Below, one piece after another: positions 9,781 through 20,432 of a stretch of 29,683 nucleotides of DNA. Origin of the DNA: Branchiostoma floridae (taxonomy: Eukaryota; Chordata; Leptocardii; Amphioxiformes; Branchiostomatidae); NCBI RefSeq assembly GCF_000003815.2, contig NC_049991.1:8943179-8972861 (forward strand). Reading direction: 5' to 3'. The position numbers and the translations under genes are program-made. Below the pieces are notes generated by a model. That model ran no database searches. It was not told where the DNA came from and was given only the letters and a program-made list of their open reading frames with translations. Numbering within the stretch: position 1 is the stretch's first letter; each line of letters starts with the position of its first letter.

Positions 9781-11368
9781 ACAAACGAACAACCAAGTCG
9801 TCTATATATAAGAGATTGTTCAACGACCCATGACCTGATTAACAATCAAAGCCAGATAGAGTAACTGTTGTTGGTGTGTTGTATATTCTAACGAATAAGC
9901 CCATAAAATACTACACTGTAAAACAGACACATAGAAAGAAACACTAAACGATTTGTTGTCCCTGAAAATACAAAACAGATGAAAGAAAGTAGATTTTCTC
10001 CAGACTGAACTGGTACATGATGCGCATTTCATTTCGTAGAACAACCCGAGATCAGACTATTAAAGTTAAACAAAGCAACTGTTGATGGGGATTTTTCAAC
10101 TTCAGTCAACCAAAGGGGCCTGAAAAGACTAAGCTGTAAACAGACACAAGACACTTATGAAATAGTTTTGGTGCTCCTGAAAATGCAAAATAACACCTAG
10201 GAAACCTTCGTCTTGCACCTAACTGTTGAGTAATATCTTGCAAACAAATGACGTATAGAAAGTAGACAACTGACTTGCGCATAAGAGATTGGGATTTCCT
10301 AGTGTAAAACGACCAAAGATATGGTCAAGCGACTTGGCTAGTCTGGAATTTCTATCGAAGATCTGAAATGATTTCCTGTAAATGAACATTCAAATATACA
10401 CAAGTAATGAAGCAATTTCATACTAGCGTACAGGCAAATAATATACCTGTTCAGGACACCAACAAAAAGGCTACACACGGGGTATGGAAAAAAAACAATT
10501 GGATGCTCCTCCAAATATATAAAAATAAGAAATTTGATGTAATTCAGAAGGCACAGACAAAACAAGAACCTTAATTTGCTTCAGATTATTGATTGATAAG
10601 ATGACTGTTTCCAGTAACATAAAAACAGAATGATTAAAAATGAAGTGCGAAATGGTACACATGAGAATGTTGTGAAGCCCCAAAGCTAGTAAACAATCAG
10701 TTAAATAATGCTAACATTAAATAGCTGATGTTTTTGCAGCTAAAATCAATTGGAGGGATGTAAGGAGGATAGCTGCCGACAGAGCTTGCTGGGCCAACCT
10801 GACTGCCTCGTGTGTCGGACGACACGGGAGCCCCTAAGTCTAAGTTTAAGTCATATGCTCCACTTATGAAAAGACTCAATGTTCCTGCCAATGCAAATTA
10901 TGTACTTAAACAAGAGCCTACATTACAAGACAGCTGTATAAAAGATTTAAGACCAGAGATAACGTTACCTTGCACCAGTCAACATGTTATACTCAAGGAA
11001 CACATGACCCTCGCTCCGAACTATTAATTAAGCAATGTCATACAAACGACGAGCTGATTGCTCAACGCTGCGGACATGAAAGATCATTTAAGCTTGAGCT
11101 TAACTGATAAAGTGAAGCAATTGCTGCCACACAATCGATGTGGAATACAGCAGATAGTATAGATGTGATATCAACAACAGTAATCATCAATAGTTTTTGA
11201 CGAACGGAACCTGTAAATACTATCATGCTAAGCAAAGAATACAGTAACATTTGTAAAATGTAAAACAATTCGATGATAATGTAAAAACTATACAGGAAAT
11301 AATGTAAAAGCTACGGAGGGTTTGCTCAGCTGCTTAGAAATGTTTAGGCATTGAAAATTAAATGCATG
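9781..11368. other. Gene-free stretch with diverged repeats
   Basis: No convincing gene. A diverged direct repeat is present: 'ctgtaaaacagacaca..' to 'cctgaaaatacaaaacag' (about 9914-9978) recurs at about 10133-10190, and 'taactgttgag' pieces of satellite occur to about 10240. Near 10806-10830 is a short palindrome, gtgtcg-ga-cgacac. The 64-codon minus frame across it (10697-10891) has no recognisable domain. The rest is AT-rich without visible structure. Confidence 0.5.
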
Positions 11369-11620
11369 TCATTTTGCTGTGGGTTGTGTACATGTAGATT
11401 TGGCTTCATGTGATGGTGTGTATCCGGCTCGCGGCGTCACTGCCATCCTCGTTGCTAGGCGTGTCCGGCAAAGTGTCGGGTTACAGGAAGTCATCATCCG
11501 AGCAAAAAAATATGACGAATGTGGGGATGGTTGCTGGTTCTTGCTGTCGTTATACACGACGTAAAAGCGCCACACCAATGCGGAGACGGGAACTACACTG
11601 GTAGATAGCAACTACATTGC
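11369..11620. promoter_or_regulatory. CpG-containing island-like patch, possible promoter or first exon
   Basis: Compared with the AT-rich flanks this patch has many CpG dinucleotides (ctcgcggcg, gcgtgtccgg, gtcgggtt, acacgacg). It has short frames in several phases, none with recognisable domains. It includes 'gttgctaggcg', a partial RFX-type half site, and 'caggaagt', an ETS-type core. It could be a promoter or a first exon on either strand; neither is shown. Confidence 0.25.
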
Positions 11621-11747
11621 ACAACTTTACTCTAACTCATCGCTTCAGTAAGCACAAAAAATGTTTATGTTTGTCTTATTTGGTATTTTACATTGGATCT
11701 CTCTCCTATCTGGTGAATTCCTGTGCAGATCACAAGTCAAATCAGGG

Positions 11748-12000
11748 CGGATTCAAGGGTTATCCACTGGGGGATTCCTGAGCCATTCACTGTAGGATTC
11801 CTAGGCGATCCACTGTAGGATTCCTGGGTGATCCACTGGAGGATTCCTGGGCGATCCACCGTAGGATTCCTGGGCGATCCACTGGAGGATTCCTGGGTGA
11901 TCCACTGGAGGATTCCTGGGTGATCCACTGTAGGATTCCTGGGCGATCCACAGGCGGATTCCTTGGAGGACCACTGGCGGATTTCTGGGCGGCTGTCCTA
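11748..12000. repeat. 23-bp minisatellite, about 11 units
   Basis: The unit is AGGATTCCTGGGTGATCCAC followed by TGG, repeated about 11 times with small changes. Because 23 is not a multiple of 3 and the unit has no stop in any minus-strand phase, three units make a 23-residue cycle in the minus frame 11737-11928. That frame is a product of the repeat rather than evidence of a gene. The repeat decays rightward into the cctgg/cggctcc-rich stretch. Confidence 0.93.
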
Positions 12001-12500
12001 CCGACTTCTAAATCCTGGTGGCTCTCTAGTTCGACTCCTGTGCTTCTCCCTGGTCGACACCAGGGCGGCTCCCGACCACGGTCATGCCCTGGACGGCTCC
12101 CGGGCCAATTCCTGTGCGGCTTTTTAGTCGTGTCCTGGGCGGCTCCCTGGTCGATTCAGACCGCTTCCTGAGTGGCGTCCTAGCCGGTTACCAGGACAAT
12201 ATGGGGGGTGCTTCAAGACTTGGTCCTGCTTCATGACCATCTCTTGGGCTATGGGTTTCTTGGGCCTTGGGCGGACGTCTTGGGGGCTCTTGGGCTACTA
12301 GAGTAATTTCTAGGCGGCCTCGGGGCTTAAGCGCTTCCTTTCTGTGCCGTTCTTGAGCGGCTCTTGGAATGTAACCCTGGGTATTTCTGTGAAGTTTCCC
12401 TAACCGATTCCTGACTCTTGGGATGATTGTTTTTGTGGTTCTTTGGTGGCTACATGGAAGGTCCCAGGCCAGCAGTTCTTGTGGGTGCCTCCTCATCGAT
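12001..12500. repeat. Degenerate extension of the minisatellite (CTGG/GGCTCC-rich)
   Basis: Irregular recurrences of 'cctggtcg', 'cggctccc', 'gattcctg' and 'cttgggc' spaced by roughly 20-25 bases. This suggests older, diverged units. Frames on both strands (plus 11920-12171, minus 12188-12496) show composition bias only, with no domains. Confidence 0.55.
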
Positions 12501-12837
12501 TCTTAGATCGACGAGCTATATATATGATTTACCCTGCTCTGCTACGGCTTCCTCCTGGGTTCGGTTGAAAGGTTTCGTTGTCTGGTTTCCTTACTTGAGT
12601 TGCTGATATCTGGATGGCTAACTGGGTGACTCATTTGGTGGCTCAGAAATAATGTTTTATCCAAAACGGATCTATCGCCGACCGTGCCGATCAAGATCAA
12701 AAAGATTGTAAGGAAATGATTCTATAGTATGATAAGTTTTTAGTATCTCCTCAATGAGGATCTTGTTAAACTATATTGTGCTATTTAGGGCATCTTAAAG
12801 CAGTCAAGCAAAGGAAATCATTAATATCCACACTCAC
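12501..12837. other. No gene recognised
   Basis: Mixed-composition sequence. If the minus-strand exon at 12838-12917 is spliced, this is the start of its downstream intron (donor GTGAGT at 12832-12837). No acceptor followed by a convincing coding exon was found in the remaining 12.8 kb to the left. Confidence 0.4.
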
Positions 12838-12917
12838 ATTGTCCATCTGTCCCACCGATAAGGGCGGCTAGCATAAGACTCGAGACCAACACCGCCAGCA
12901 TCATCATTCTGAAGTCG
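12838..12917 (-). CDS. Signal-peptide exon of an unidentified secreted protein (partial gene)
   Basis: On the minus strand a pyrimidine-rich acceptor (tctatattctcacag) ends at 12918. The exon then runs CGACTTCAGAATGATG to a GTGAGT donor at 12832-12837. Translation from 12907 gives MMMLAVLVSSLMLAALIGG followed by TDGQ: a short start, a hydrophobic core and small residues suited to signal peptidase cleavage near Gly-Gly-Thr-Asp-Gly/Gln. The exon closes in phase 1, the usual phase after signal exons in modular extracellular proteins. An upstream non-coding exon is likely (donor at 13111-13116). Downstream exons were not found, so the mature protein is unknown. It lies 3' of the EGF gene on the same strand and is a separate gene. 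Reading through the donor gives a stop after five codons, which also favours splicing. Confidence 0.5.
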
Positions 12918-13116
12918 CTGTGAGAATATAGAAAATACCTGTCAACAATCACACAGAGCAAACTGAGAGCGACTGATGTCTTGCCAAAACTTAGATCAGC
13001 ATTAAAACATGACATATAACAGAAATATAATGTACTAGAAAAGTATATTACAACTACCGTGTCAGTAAACAAAAATTGCAAGTCAAGTTAAATATAATCA
13101 TAAACACGTTTCTTAC
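12918..13116 (-). other. Predicted 5' UTR intron of the signal-peptide gene
   Basis: On the minus strand the sequence has a GTAAGA donor (plus 13111-13116) and a CAG acceptor (12918-12920) after a pyrimidine-rich tract. This gives a 199-bp intron. Both ends fit the consensus well. Confidence 0.45.
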
Positions 13117-13420
13117 CGTATGATGCGTCTAGATGAATGTCGTGAAAGTGGACGAAACTTTGGGGCCAGGAATCCGAAGCTGTGTCAGCTCCGCGGCGCC
13201 CCAACTTCTCTCTTCACACTTCCCAGAACACGATGTGTAGTCGTCGAGAGACGACGTCGAAATATGTCAGCTCGCCAGGTACGGACCGTTTTCTCGCATC
13301 AAACCAAAGCTGCACCCATTGGTCCGTATTTTCGGAGCATCACGGGATCATCTCTTCACCAATCAGTAACGTCCAGCTGGGCGATAGCAATTGCCACGAG
13401 TACGGAAATGGCGAAGCTAG
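13117..13420 (-). promoter_or_regulatory. Likely 5' UTR exon and promoter region of the signal-peptide gene
   Basis: CpG-rich sequence compared with its surroundings, ending at a good minus-strand donor (GCATCATACG then GTAAGA). CCAAT-type boxes occur in both orientations ('accaatcag' near 13359, 'cattggtcc' near 13317). No clear TATA box is seen and the transcription start is not defined. An open plus-strand frame of 106 codons (13120-13440) also crosses the region; see findings. Confidence 0.35.
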
Positions 13421-14400
13421 ACGCACTCGTGACAATGTGACTGGTTGAGTCGGTCTACGCAGCTCCTGCTGCCTCGCACGTTTTCCTCTGTTGTCAGTAA
13501 ACAACTACCTCATTGCTCGCCGCCATCATGTTTTCAATATGTTAACCTTTTATTAAATTAGTTTCGCGACTGTCTCGTACCGGGTGGATCTATTTCTTTT
13601 TACAGAACACCGCAGAATGACCACCAGTGATGTTGTAATGACTAGAGAGCATCACTCTGCTGTATTTAAAGCAAATAAGGCAACAAATACGATATCAGTA
13701 ATACTTGCCGCCGATATTACCGTTGATCCCGCTATTTATGTTTTCATTCAGTATTCGTTTTTATGTCTTCAATGCTCCATTCCAATGCGACAACTGGCTG
13801 GGGAGCATTCATCTCCGCCTTCAAAGTCCCGCCAACAAAAACAGGTGATGTTTTTCTACCGTTCCGTGCCTTTACTGGCCACAATGAGACGGCTATTTCG
13901 AGCTCATAAATGATATCACTGATGGTATCTAGTCTATTTTCATGCAGAAATAATAACAATATGTCAAAAAGATTGATTTTGTCATACTTTGACAGCTTTG
14001 CTCTGAGTAACAGACGACAAGCCGACGCCAGTCAGACGTGCCATAGATGTCATCCTTCACCTTTCTCGAACGCCGCCTATCGCGCGATCGTGAATAGTGC
14101 AGCTGCAGGGATGTCTATTTTGGATTTGATAGTCAAATCTTTTAGCTTTCGTAGAATCTTAGTTTAGTTTTTGAGGCGACTATTCGAGCAAGAGGTGACT
14201 TAGAATGGTACCTCGTCTGCATAACGCTATACCACACACGCCTCAGTTGAAAACCCCGGATTGTAAACATACAATGATCTCATTGCAATCTGTAAAAGAG
14301 CAACTGTTCGCGGAGATTAAATTACGTCGTAAGTTCGCAGTAGCAGTAGAAAGTTCATGGCGTTTTTAGCCCACTGTTACAACTGCCGTGCAGGGCTTTA

Positions 14401-14499
14401 CTGTAAAAGGGAAATGTTTGTGGTGGTGTTCGCAACGAGAAGGTCACCGTGAAAAACGCGACCATAAAACCACCACCGCAAACATTTTCCCATTTGCAG
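14401..14499. mobile_element. Fold-back miniature element, copy A
   Basis: The left arm 'ctgtaaaagggaaatgtttg' with 'tggtggtg' is matched in reverse complement by the right arm 'caccaccgcaaacattttcc' with 'catttgcag'. The centre has 'ggtcaccgtgaaaaacgcg'. The palindrome is about 100 bp. A related single arm, 'ctgtaaaagagcaactgttc', lies at about 14291. Confidence 0.7.
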
Positions 14500-14969
14500 T
14501 TTTCCGGTGAAGTACTGTTTGGTATCCACGTACAATTGAATAACAGTAAGATACAAATTTTAAACATTATATATTGGATCATAAAAAGAATTAGGTTACC
14601 GATCCTGTAATCATTGTATGCTAATGCAGAAATAATAACGGTGTGTCTGATTTTGTCCTACCCTGAAAACTTTCCTCTGCTAAACAGACGACAAGCCGAC
14701 ACCATCATAGACGTCCTTAACCTTCCACAAGCGCCACCTATCGTGTGATCGTGAATAGTGCAGCTGCAGGCATATGCATGTGCGATGTGTTACTCATGCC
14801 ATAGAGTGGCCTATGTGCAATCTTACTTTAGTTTTGAGGCGACTGTTCCACCAAGAGTGACTTGATATGGTATTTTGTCTACACAATACTATCACCCACC
14901 TCAATTTGAGAAAGTTTTGCCAAGCGTATGGCTGTGGTGTTTGTGTGAAATATAAACATACAATGATCT

Positions 14970-15172
14970 CACTGTAGACTGTAAAACAGGAAATGTTTGC
15001 AGGGAGAATATGTGAGTGTTCGTGGTGGTATTTAGTTTGCGTTTATACAAATACCAAGTAAGTTTTACTTTAAAAGAAGAAGTGGTTGTGGTGGTTTTAA
15101 ATTCGCAGTGAAAGGGGTCACCGTGAAATCCGCAGGCATACATGCACCGCGAACAATTTTCGTTTTACAGTG
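14970..15172. mobile_element. Longer fold-back element, copy A
   Basis: The left end is 'cactgtagactgtaaaacag', with 'gaaatgtttgc' following. The right end 'gcgaacaattttcgttttac', closed by 'agtg', is its imperfect reverse complement. It shares arm motifs with the element at 14401-14499, so it is the same family, about 203 bp long. Confidence 0.65.
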
Positions 15173-16722
15173 AACAGTATTCTAGTTGTTAGTGTAGTAA
15201 TGTCGGAGGTTCGCCCGGTTTCTCTTGGAAAATTAAGCAATAATACACCACGCTATGAAATCATTAGTCATTTTATAGATCCATAGAATGAACTAGTCTT
15301 TACTAGAATTTTGCTGGGTGTGTGGGTGTGTGTCCACTGGCCATTGTTTATGCTCTCGCTGGCAGGGGTTAATGACCCCCTCTTAGGGTTGGTAACTGTC
15401 AAGCCAGCCGCTAGACGCCATTCAGGTTATTTTGGCCACCATAGAGTATACATAGTGATACTATAACATGTTGATTAACATATGCATGGTTCCCCTCCCC
15501 GGGATCATGTAGACTGAATTATTCACTACTAGTACATGTATATATATATATATTTTTTTTTTCGAATGTTACCATCACAACCCCGTAGGAAGGTCTGGTG
15601 GTTACTAGAAATAAATATGTTAACATTAGACAAGTAAAATGAATTTTCATCTATGGTTTGCTGTCGATATAGTAAGGAAATAATACCTGTTGCGTTTTTG
15701 TATACCATTTCTATATTTGTCCGCTCAGTACAGGACACGCACTCGTGACGATGTCAACGACCGAGCCGGTCTCCGCGGCTCCTGTCACGTCAAACGTTTT
15801 TCCTCTGTTGTCAGTAAACAACAACCTCATTGCTGCCGCCATCATGTTTTCAATACCTTTTATTAGATCAGTTTTGCGACTGTCTCGTACCGGGTGGATG
15901 CATTTCTATCTACAGAACACCGCAAAATGACCACCAGTGATGTTGTAATGACTAAAGAACATCACTCTACTTTAAATTAGTTAAAGCAAATAAGGCAGCA
16001 AATGGGATATCAGTAATATTTGCCGCTGATATTACCGTTGATCCCGGTATTTACGTTTTCATGTATTATTTGTTTTTATATCTTCAATGCTCCATTAAAA
16101 AGCGGCAACTGGCTGGGGAGCATTCATCTCCGCCTTCAAAGTCCCGCCAACAAAAACAGGTGATGTTTTTCTACCGTTCCGTGCCTTTACTGGCCACAAT
16201 GAGACGGCTATTTAGAGCTCAAAGATGATATCATTGATGGTATCTAGTCATTTTTCATGCAGAAATAATAACAATATGTCAAAAACATTGATCTTTTCAT
16301 ACTTTGACAACTTTCCTCTGAGTAACATACGACAAGCCGACGCCAGTCATACGTGCCATAGATGACATCCTTCACCTTTTACGAACGTCCCCTATCGCGC
16401 GATCGGGAATAGTGCAGCTGCATGGCTGTCCATTTGCGATGTTTTAGTCAAACCTTTTAGCCTTTCGTAGAATCTTAGTTTAGTTTCCGATGCGACTAAA
16501 CGAGCAAGAGTGACTTAGAATGGTAACACAGCTACATAATGCTTTGCCACCCATACCTAATTTGAAAACCCCGGATTGCGGGCGAAATGTAAACAATGAT
16601 CTCATTGCAAACTGTAAAAGAGCAACTGTTCGCGGAGATTAAATTACGTCGTAAGTTCGCAGTAGCAGTAGAAAGTTCGTGGTGTTTTTAGCCCACTGTT
16701 ACAACTGCCGTGCAGGGCTTTA

Positions 16723-16821
16723 CTGTAAAAGGGAAATGTTTGTGGTGGTGTTCGCAACGAGAAGGTCACCGTGAAAAACGCGACCATAAAACCACCACCG
16801 CGAACATTTTCCAATTTGCAG
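16723..16821. mobile_element. Fold-back miniature element, copy B
   Basis: Counterpart of 14401-14499 in the second duplicate, with the same inverted arms. It was copied with the block rather than inserted anew. Confidence 0.7.
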
Positions 16822-17312
16822 TTTTCCGGTGTAGTACTGTTTGGTATCCACGTGGTTTCCCGCGTACAATTGAATAACAGTAAGATACAAATTTTAAACA
16901 TCATATATTGGATAATAAAAAGAATTATGTTACCGATCCTGTAATTATTCTATGTTAATGCAGAAATAATAACGGTGTGTCAAAAATGACTGATTTTGTC
17001 CCAACCTGAAAACTTTCCTCTGCTAAACAGACGACAAGCCGACGCCATCATAGACGTCCTTAACCTTCCACAAGCGCCACCTATCGTGTGATCGTGAATA
17101 GTGCAGCTGCAGGCATATGCATGTGCGATGTGTTACTCATGCCATAGAGTGGCCTATGTGCAATCTTACTTTAGTTTTGAGGCGACTGTTCCACCAAGAG
17201 TGACTTGATATGGTATTTTGTCTACACAATACTATCACCCACCTCAATTTGAGAAAGTTTTGCCAAGCGTATGGCTGTGGTGTTTGTGTGAAATATAAAC
17301 ATACAATGATCT

Positions 17313-17515
17313 CACTGTAGACTGTAAAACAGGAAATGTTTGCAGGGAGAATATGTGAGTGTTCGTGGTGGTATCTAGTTTGCGTTTATACAAATACCAA
17401 GTAAGTTTTACTTTAAAAGAAGAAGTGGTTGTGGTGGTTTTAAATTCGCAGTGAAAGGGGTCACCGTGAAATCCACAGGCATACATGCACCGCGAACAAT
17501 TTTCGTTTTACAGTA
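17313..17515. mobile_element. Longer fold-back element, copy B
   Basis: Counterpart of 14970-15172, nearly identical, with a final 'cagtaaac' in place of 'cagtgaac'. Confidence 0.65.
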
Positions 17516-18081
17516 AACAGTATTCTAGTTGGTAGTGTAGTAATGTCGGAGGTTCGCCCGGTTTCTCTTGGAAAATTAAGCAATAATACACCACGCTATG
17601 AAATCATTAGTCATTTTATAGATCCATAGAATGAACTAGTATTTACTAGAATTTTGCTGGGGGGTGTGGGTGTGTGTCCACTGGCCATTGTTTATGCTCT
17701 CGCTGGCAGGGGTTAATGACCCCCTCTTAGGGTTGGTTACTATCAAGCCAGCCGCTAGACGCCATTCAGGTTATTTTGGCCACCATAGAGTATACATAGT
17801 GATACTATAACATGTTGATTAACATATGCATGGTTCCCCTCCCCGGGATCATGTAGACTGAATTATTCACTACTAGTACATGTATATATATATGTATGTT
17901 TTTTTTTTGAATGTTACCATCACAACCCCGTAGGAAGGTCTGGTGGTTACTAGAAATAAATATGTTAAAATGAGACAAGTAAAATGAATTTCCATCTATG
18001 GTTTGCTGTCGATATAGTAAGGAAATAATACATGTTGCGTTTTTGTATACCATTTCTATATTTGTCCGCTCAGTACAGGAC

Positions 18082-19384
18082 GCTGCATTCGGCATTGATA
18101 GTATCGATTGTCAGAATCCCCGACTCGCGTAGGGAAGTGTGAAGTCTCGTTGACATCTTATATTAAACTTACATGGGAATGGATATATTTTTGACGACGC
18201 CTCAGGGGAGTCGTCAAGTGATGTATATTGCATTCAGTCTGCAAAAATTCTAGGAATTGCACAGGCATTTTTCCAAGAATGCTAGTACTCCACAGTATGA
18301 TGGGTATGCAAGCCCCCCCCCCCCTAAATCTGTTCCAGATGTATCTCTGGAATGCAATGGTGGAATGTAGGTCACACTTGCTCCCTGGAGGAATTTGTCT
18401 TTTGAAACTAGTGGTAAGACAGGGAAACTCTGCACAATGGATCACGTTGTCTTGGTTGTTATGCTATGTTATGAAGGATACATTTTCTTTTCTAGAGCTT
18501 GTTCAAGCCATACGCCACAGACAGACAGGAAATACTTCTGTAGTGCTCAGCTGTAGGTTTAGGTCACTGGCAGACCATTGTGCTGTACCGGGGATAGTAC
18601 ATTTCTGCTGGCTGTAGGTTACAGGTGGGCTAGTATATTGTGCCAGGGATAGTGAGACAGGGAAGTTCTAGTCTATTTCTGATTTGAGCTGTATTGTTGT
18701 ACCCTCAATCGTCGTCATGGCAATAATACATTTTTATTGCCAGTCTTGTTTTGTGTGTGTCAGTGTGAGTGTCTGTGTGTCTTTCTATCTGTTTGAAGAT
18801 GGGTTACGAAGATGTTTATTGCATGTCTGTGGGTAGAAGAAGTGTGTGACAATGAATTTGGGACCCGTACATTGTATATAATGATACGATAAATTTTCCT
18901 ACTGGTGCTACAAGTACATTGAAAATCGCTAGTTCTTGCCTATGAATACTGTGCTGGACTCGCCATACACTTAAAAATGAAATACTATAATGTTACTACA
19001 CCATACATGTAGTCATTACTGTGTGCGTTTGTGATGGGTGTGGCGACTGTCTTGCTGTTTCTCTCCGGAAATTGGCCCAGAATTGGTAACAGCGTAATGT
19101 TCGGTTACTTGGTATGTAAGGTACTGACGTCGACTCCCTTGAAATATAACTTTTGCTTTACCTCAGACGGTTGTTGCCATGGCAATGACCACTATTACCC
19201 CCCCCCCCCCTACACAGGCACATACTTTTCCTGTCGCCACTTACCTTAAACCCAACTCAAAAACACTCCTTGTAACAACAGGCACAGATGATATCTCCGT
19301 TAACATAAAAAAGACAGCCAGATTAGTGACTGTGACAATAATGAGACCGCTAAATGGCCCATCTTATGGGTTTTGTACGTGGCC
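18082..19384. other. Intergenic stretch, no gene recognised
   Basis: Holds poly-C runs (about 18311-18323 and 19198-19210), a short hairpin near 18193-18215 (gacgac..gtcgtc) and TG-rich sequence near 18750-18785. At 19173-19186 is an RFX-type palindrome, gttgccatggcaat. A plus-strand frame of 129 codons (18228-18617) has no domain, no splice support and a composition like its flanks, so it is not called. Confidence 0.4.
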
Positions 19385-20250
19385 CTAACCTCAATGGTTA
19401 ATATGGAAAAGTACTTTTTCCATTGGGATGGAGATGGATTAAAAAATGCAGTATTTGCTCATGAGAAAATGTTGGCATTTCTAGTTGCAGTACATTCTTG
19501 CGTTGCGTTGGGGATGGATTTGCTCATCAAGTGCAAATGTCGGCCTTTCTCGTTTGTCATGTTTCTTCTCCTTCGTTTTCTCCTTCTCCTATCAAAACTT
19601 CAATTGGATCAAACCGTTTATTTTGTGGCAGAATAACATGAGATTTGCCATGGGGAGGAGTAGGCAAATTACGCACAGACGTTTTTTTCGTTCATACAGG
19701 CCATAGAAATGATTTCATTTAGGCTTTTTGTTCATTTTTAGGTCTATTTTCTTATGAAACAGTACTCAAGTTTCAATTCGGGTATTCATTACTTGCAAAT
19801 TGTTGAATCATTTTTTTGCCATATTAGGCGAAAAAAGTATATTTCGGGCCACTATGCCTGGAATTTGGTATGAGGGTGAGTGAGGTATGTCCTCGCAAGA
19901 TTCCAATCACACATTTTGTGTGCGTCACTTCGATTGGGGATTGTTTTTGTTGTTGCAATTTTGGCCAAAAATGTATATTTTGTCTTCATATGTCATGAGA
20001 AAGCCAAATAACCTAGAATTTGGTATAAGAGTATCTTTCTGTAGAAATGGAAATTGGGTCACATGGAACAGTCCATTTTGCATACTAGTGCATGTAGATA
20101 GAGCTGTTCTAGAAGAGCCCATTATGGTATGGGGGCAACTTTCTAAAATACATATTGGAGTGGGATGATGTTTTGGAATAGGTCAATTCTGCAAAAGGTT
20201 GATATGGAACAGTACGTTTTCGCATGATCTAGTTTTGGGCTCATTCTTGT
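19385..20250. repeat. Dispersed repeat, two diverged parts
   Basis: Phrases such as 'ggttaatatggaaaagtac', 'gggatggagatggatta', 'gcagtatttgctc' and 'atgttggcatttct' (19396-19485) recur around 19505-19560 and, with 'gatgatgttttggaatagg' and 'ctgcaaaaggtt', at 20165-20232. The same phrases are found at 26028-26145 inside an intron of the EGF gene. Family unknown, no coding function seen. Confidence 0.6.
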
Positions 20251-20339
20251 GACAAGCGAGATGTAACTTTACAAAATTGTGAAAACAAAATGAAAAAAAC
20301 GCAATATTTCTCTATCACTATTTATTGCACATTTCTTGG

Positions 20340-20432
20340 CTACATGGTTCCTTGGTTACATTATTATGGTTTCTTGGTTACATCATGATGATTTCTTGGT
20401 TACATTATTATGGTTTCTTGGTTAGTGCATTA
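20340..20432. repeat. 22-bp minisatellite, about 4 units
   Basis: The unit 'cttggttacattattatggt' plus two bases is repeated three times in full, with partial units at each side (cttggctacatggtt and cttggttagtgc). Confidence 0.85.

Larger units (their letters stand above)
13421..15736. repeat. Tandem duplication of about 2.3 kb, copy A
   Basis: Starts at 'acgcactcgtgac' and ends at 'cagtacagga' (15726-15735), directly followed by copy B, which starts with the same 'acgcactcgtgac' at 15737. Shared blocks include 'gttgtcagtaaacaac', 'gtaccgggtggat', 'tggctggggagcattcatct', 'acgacaagccgac' and 'cgctggcaggggttaatgac'. The right-hand two thirds are much more alike than the left third. No gene is recognised; small frames lack domains. 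Confidence 0.93.
15737..18081. repeat. Tandem duplication of about 2.3 kb, copy B
   Basis: Second copy, head-to-tail with copy A, ending at 'cagtacagga' (18071-18080). It is 2345 bp against 2316 bp for copy A. Differences are mostly substitutions and small insertions, such as 13 extra bases near 16852-16865. The (TA)n/T-run near 17881-17910 differs in length from its partner at 15539-15562. Confidence 0.93.

Noticed and set aside
18228-18617. Plus-strand frame of 129 codons
   Set aside because: No domain, signal peptide or splice context; length is within what chance gives in this composition.
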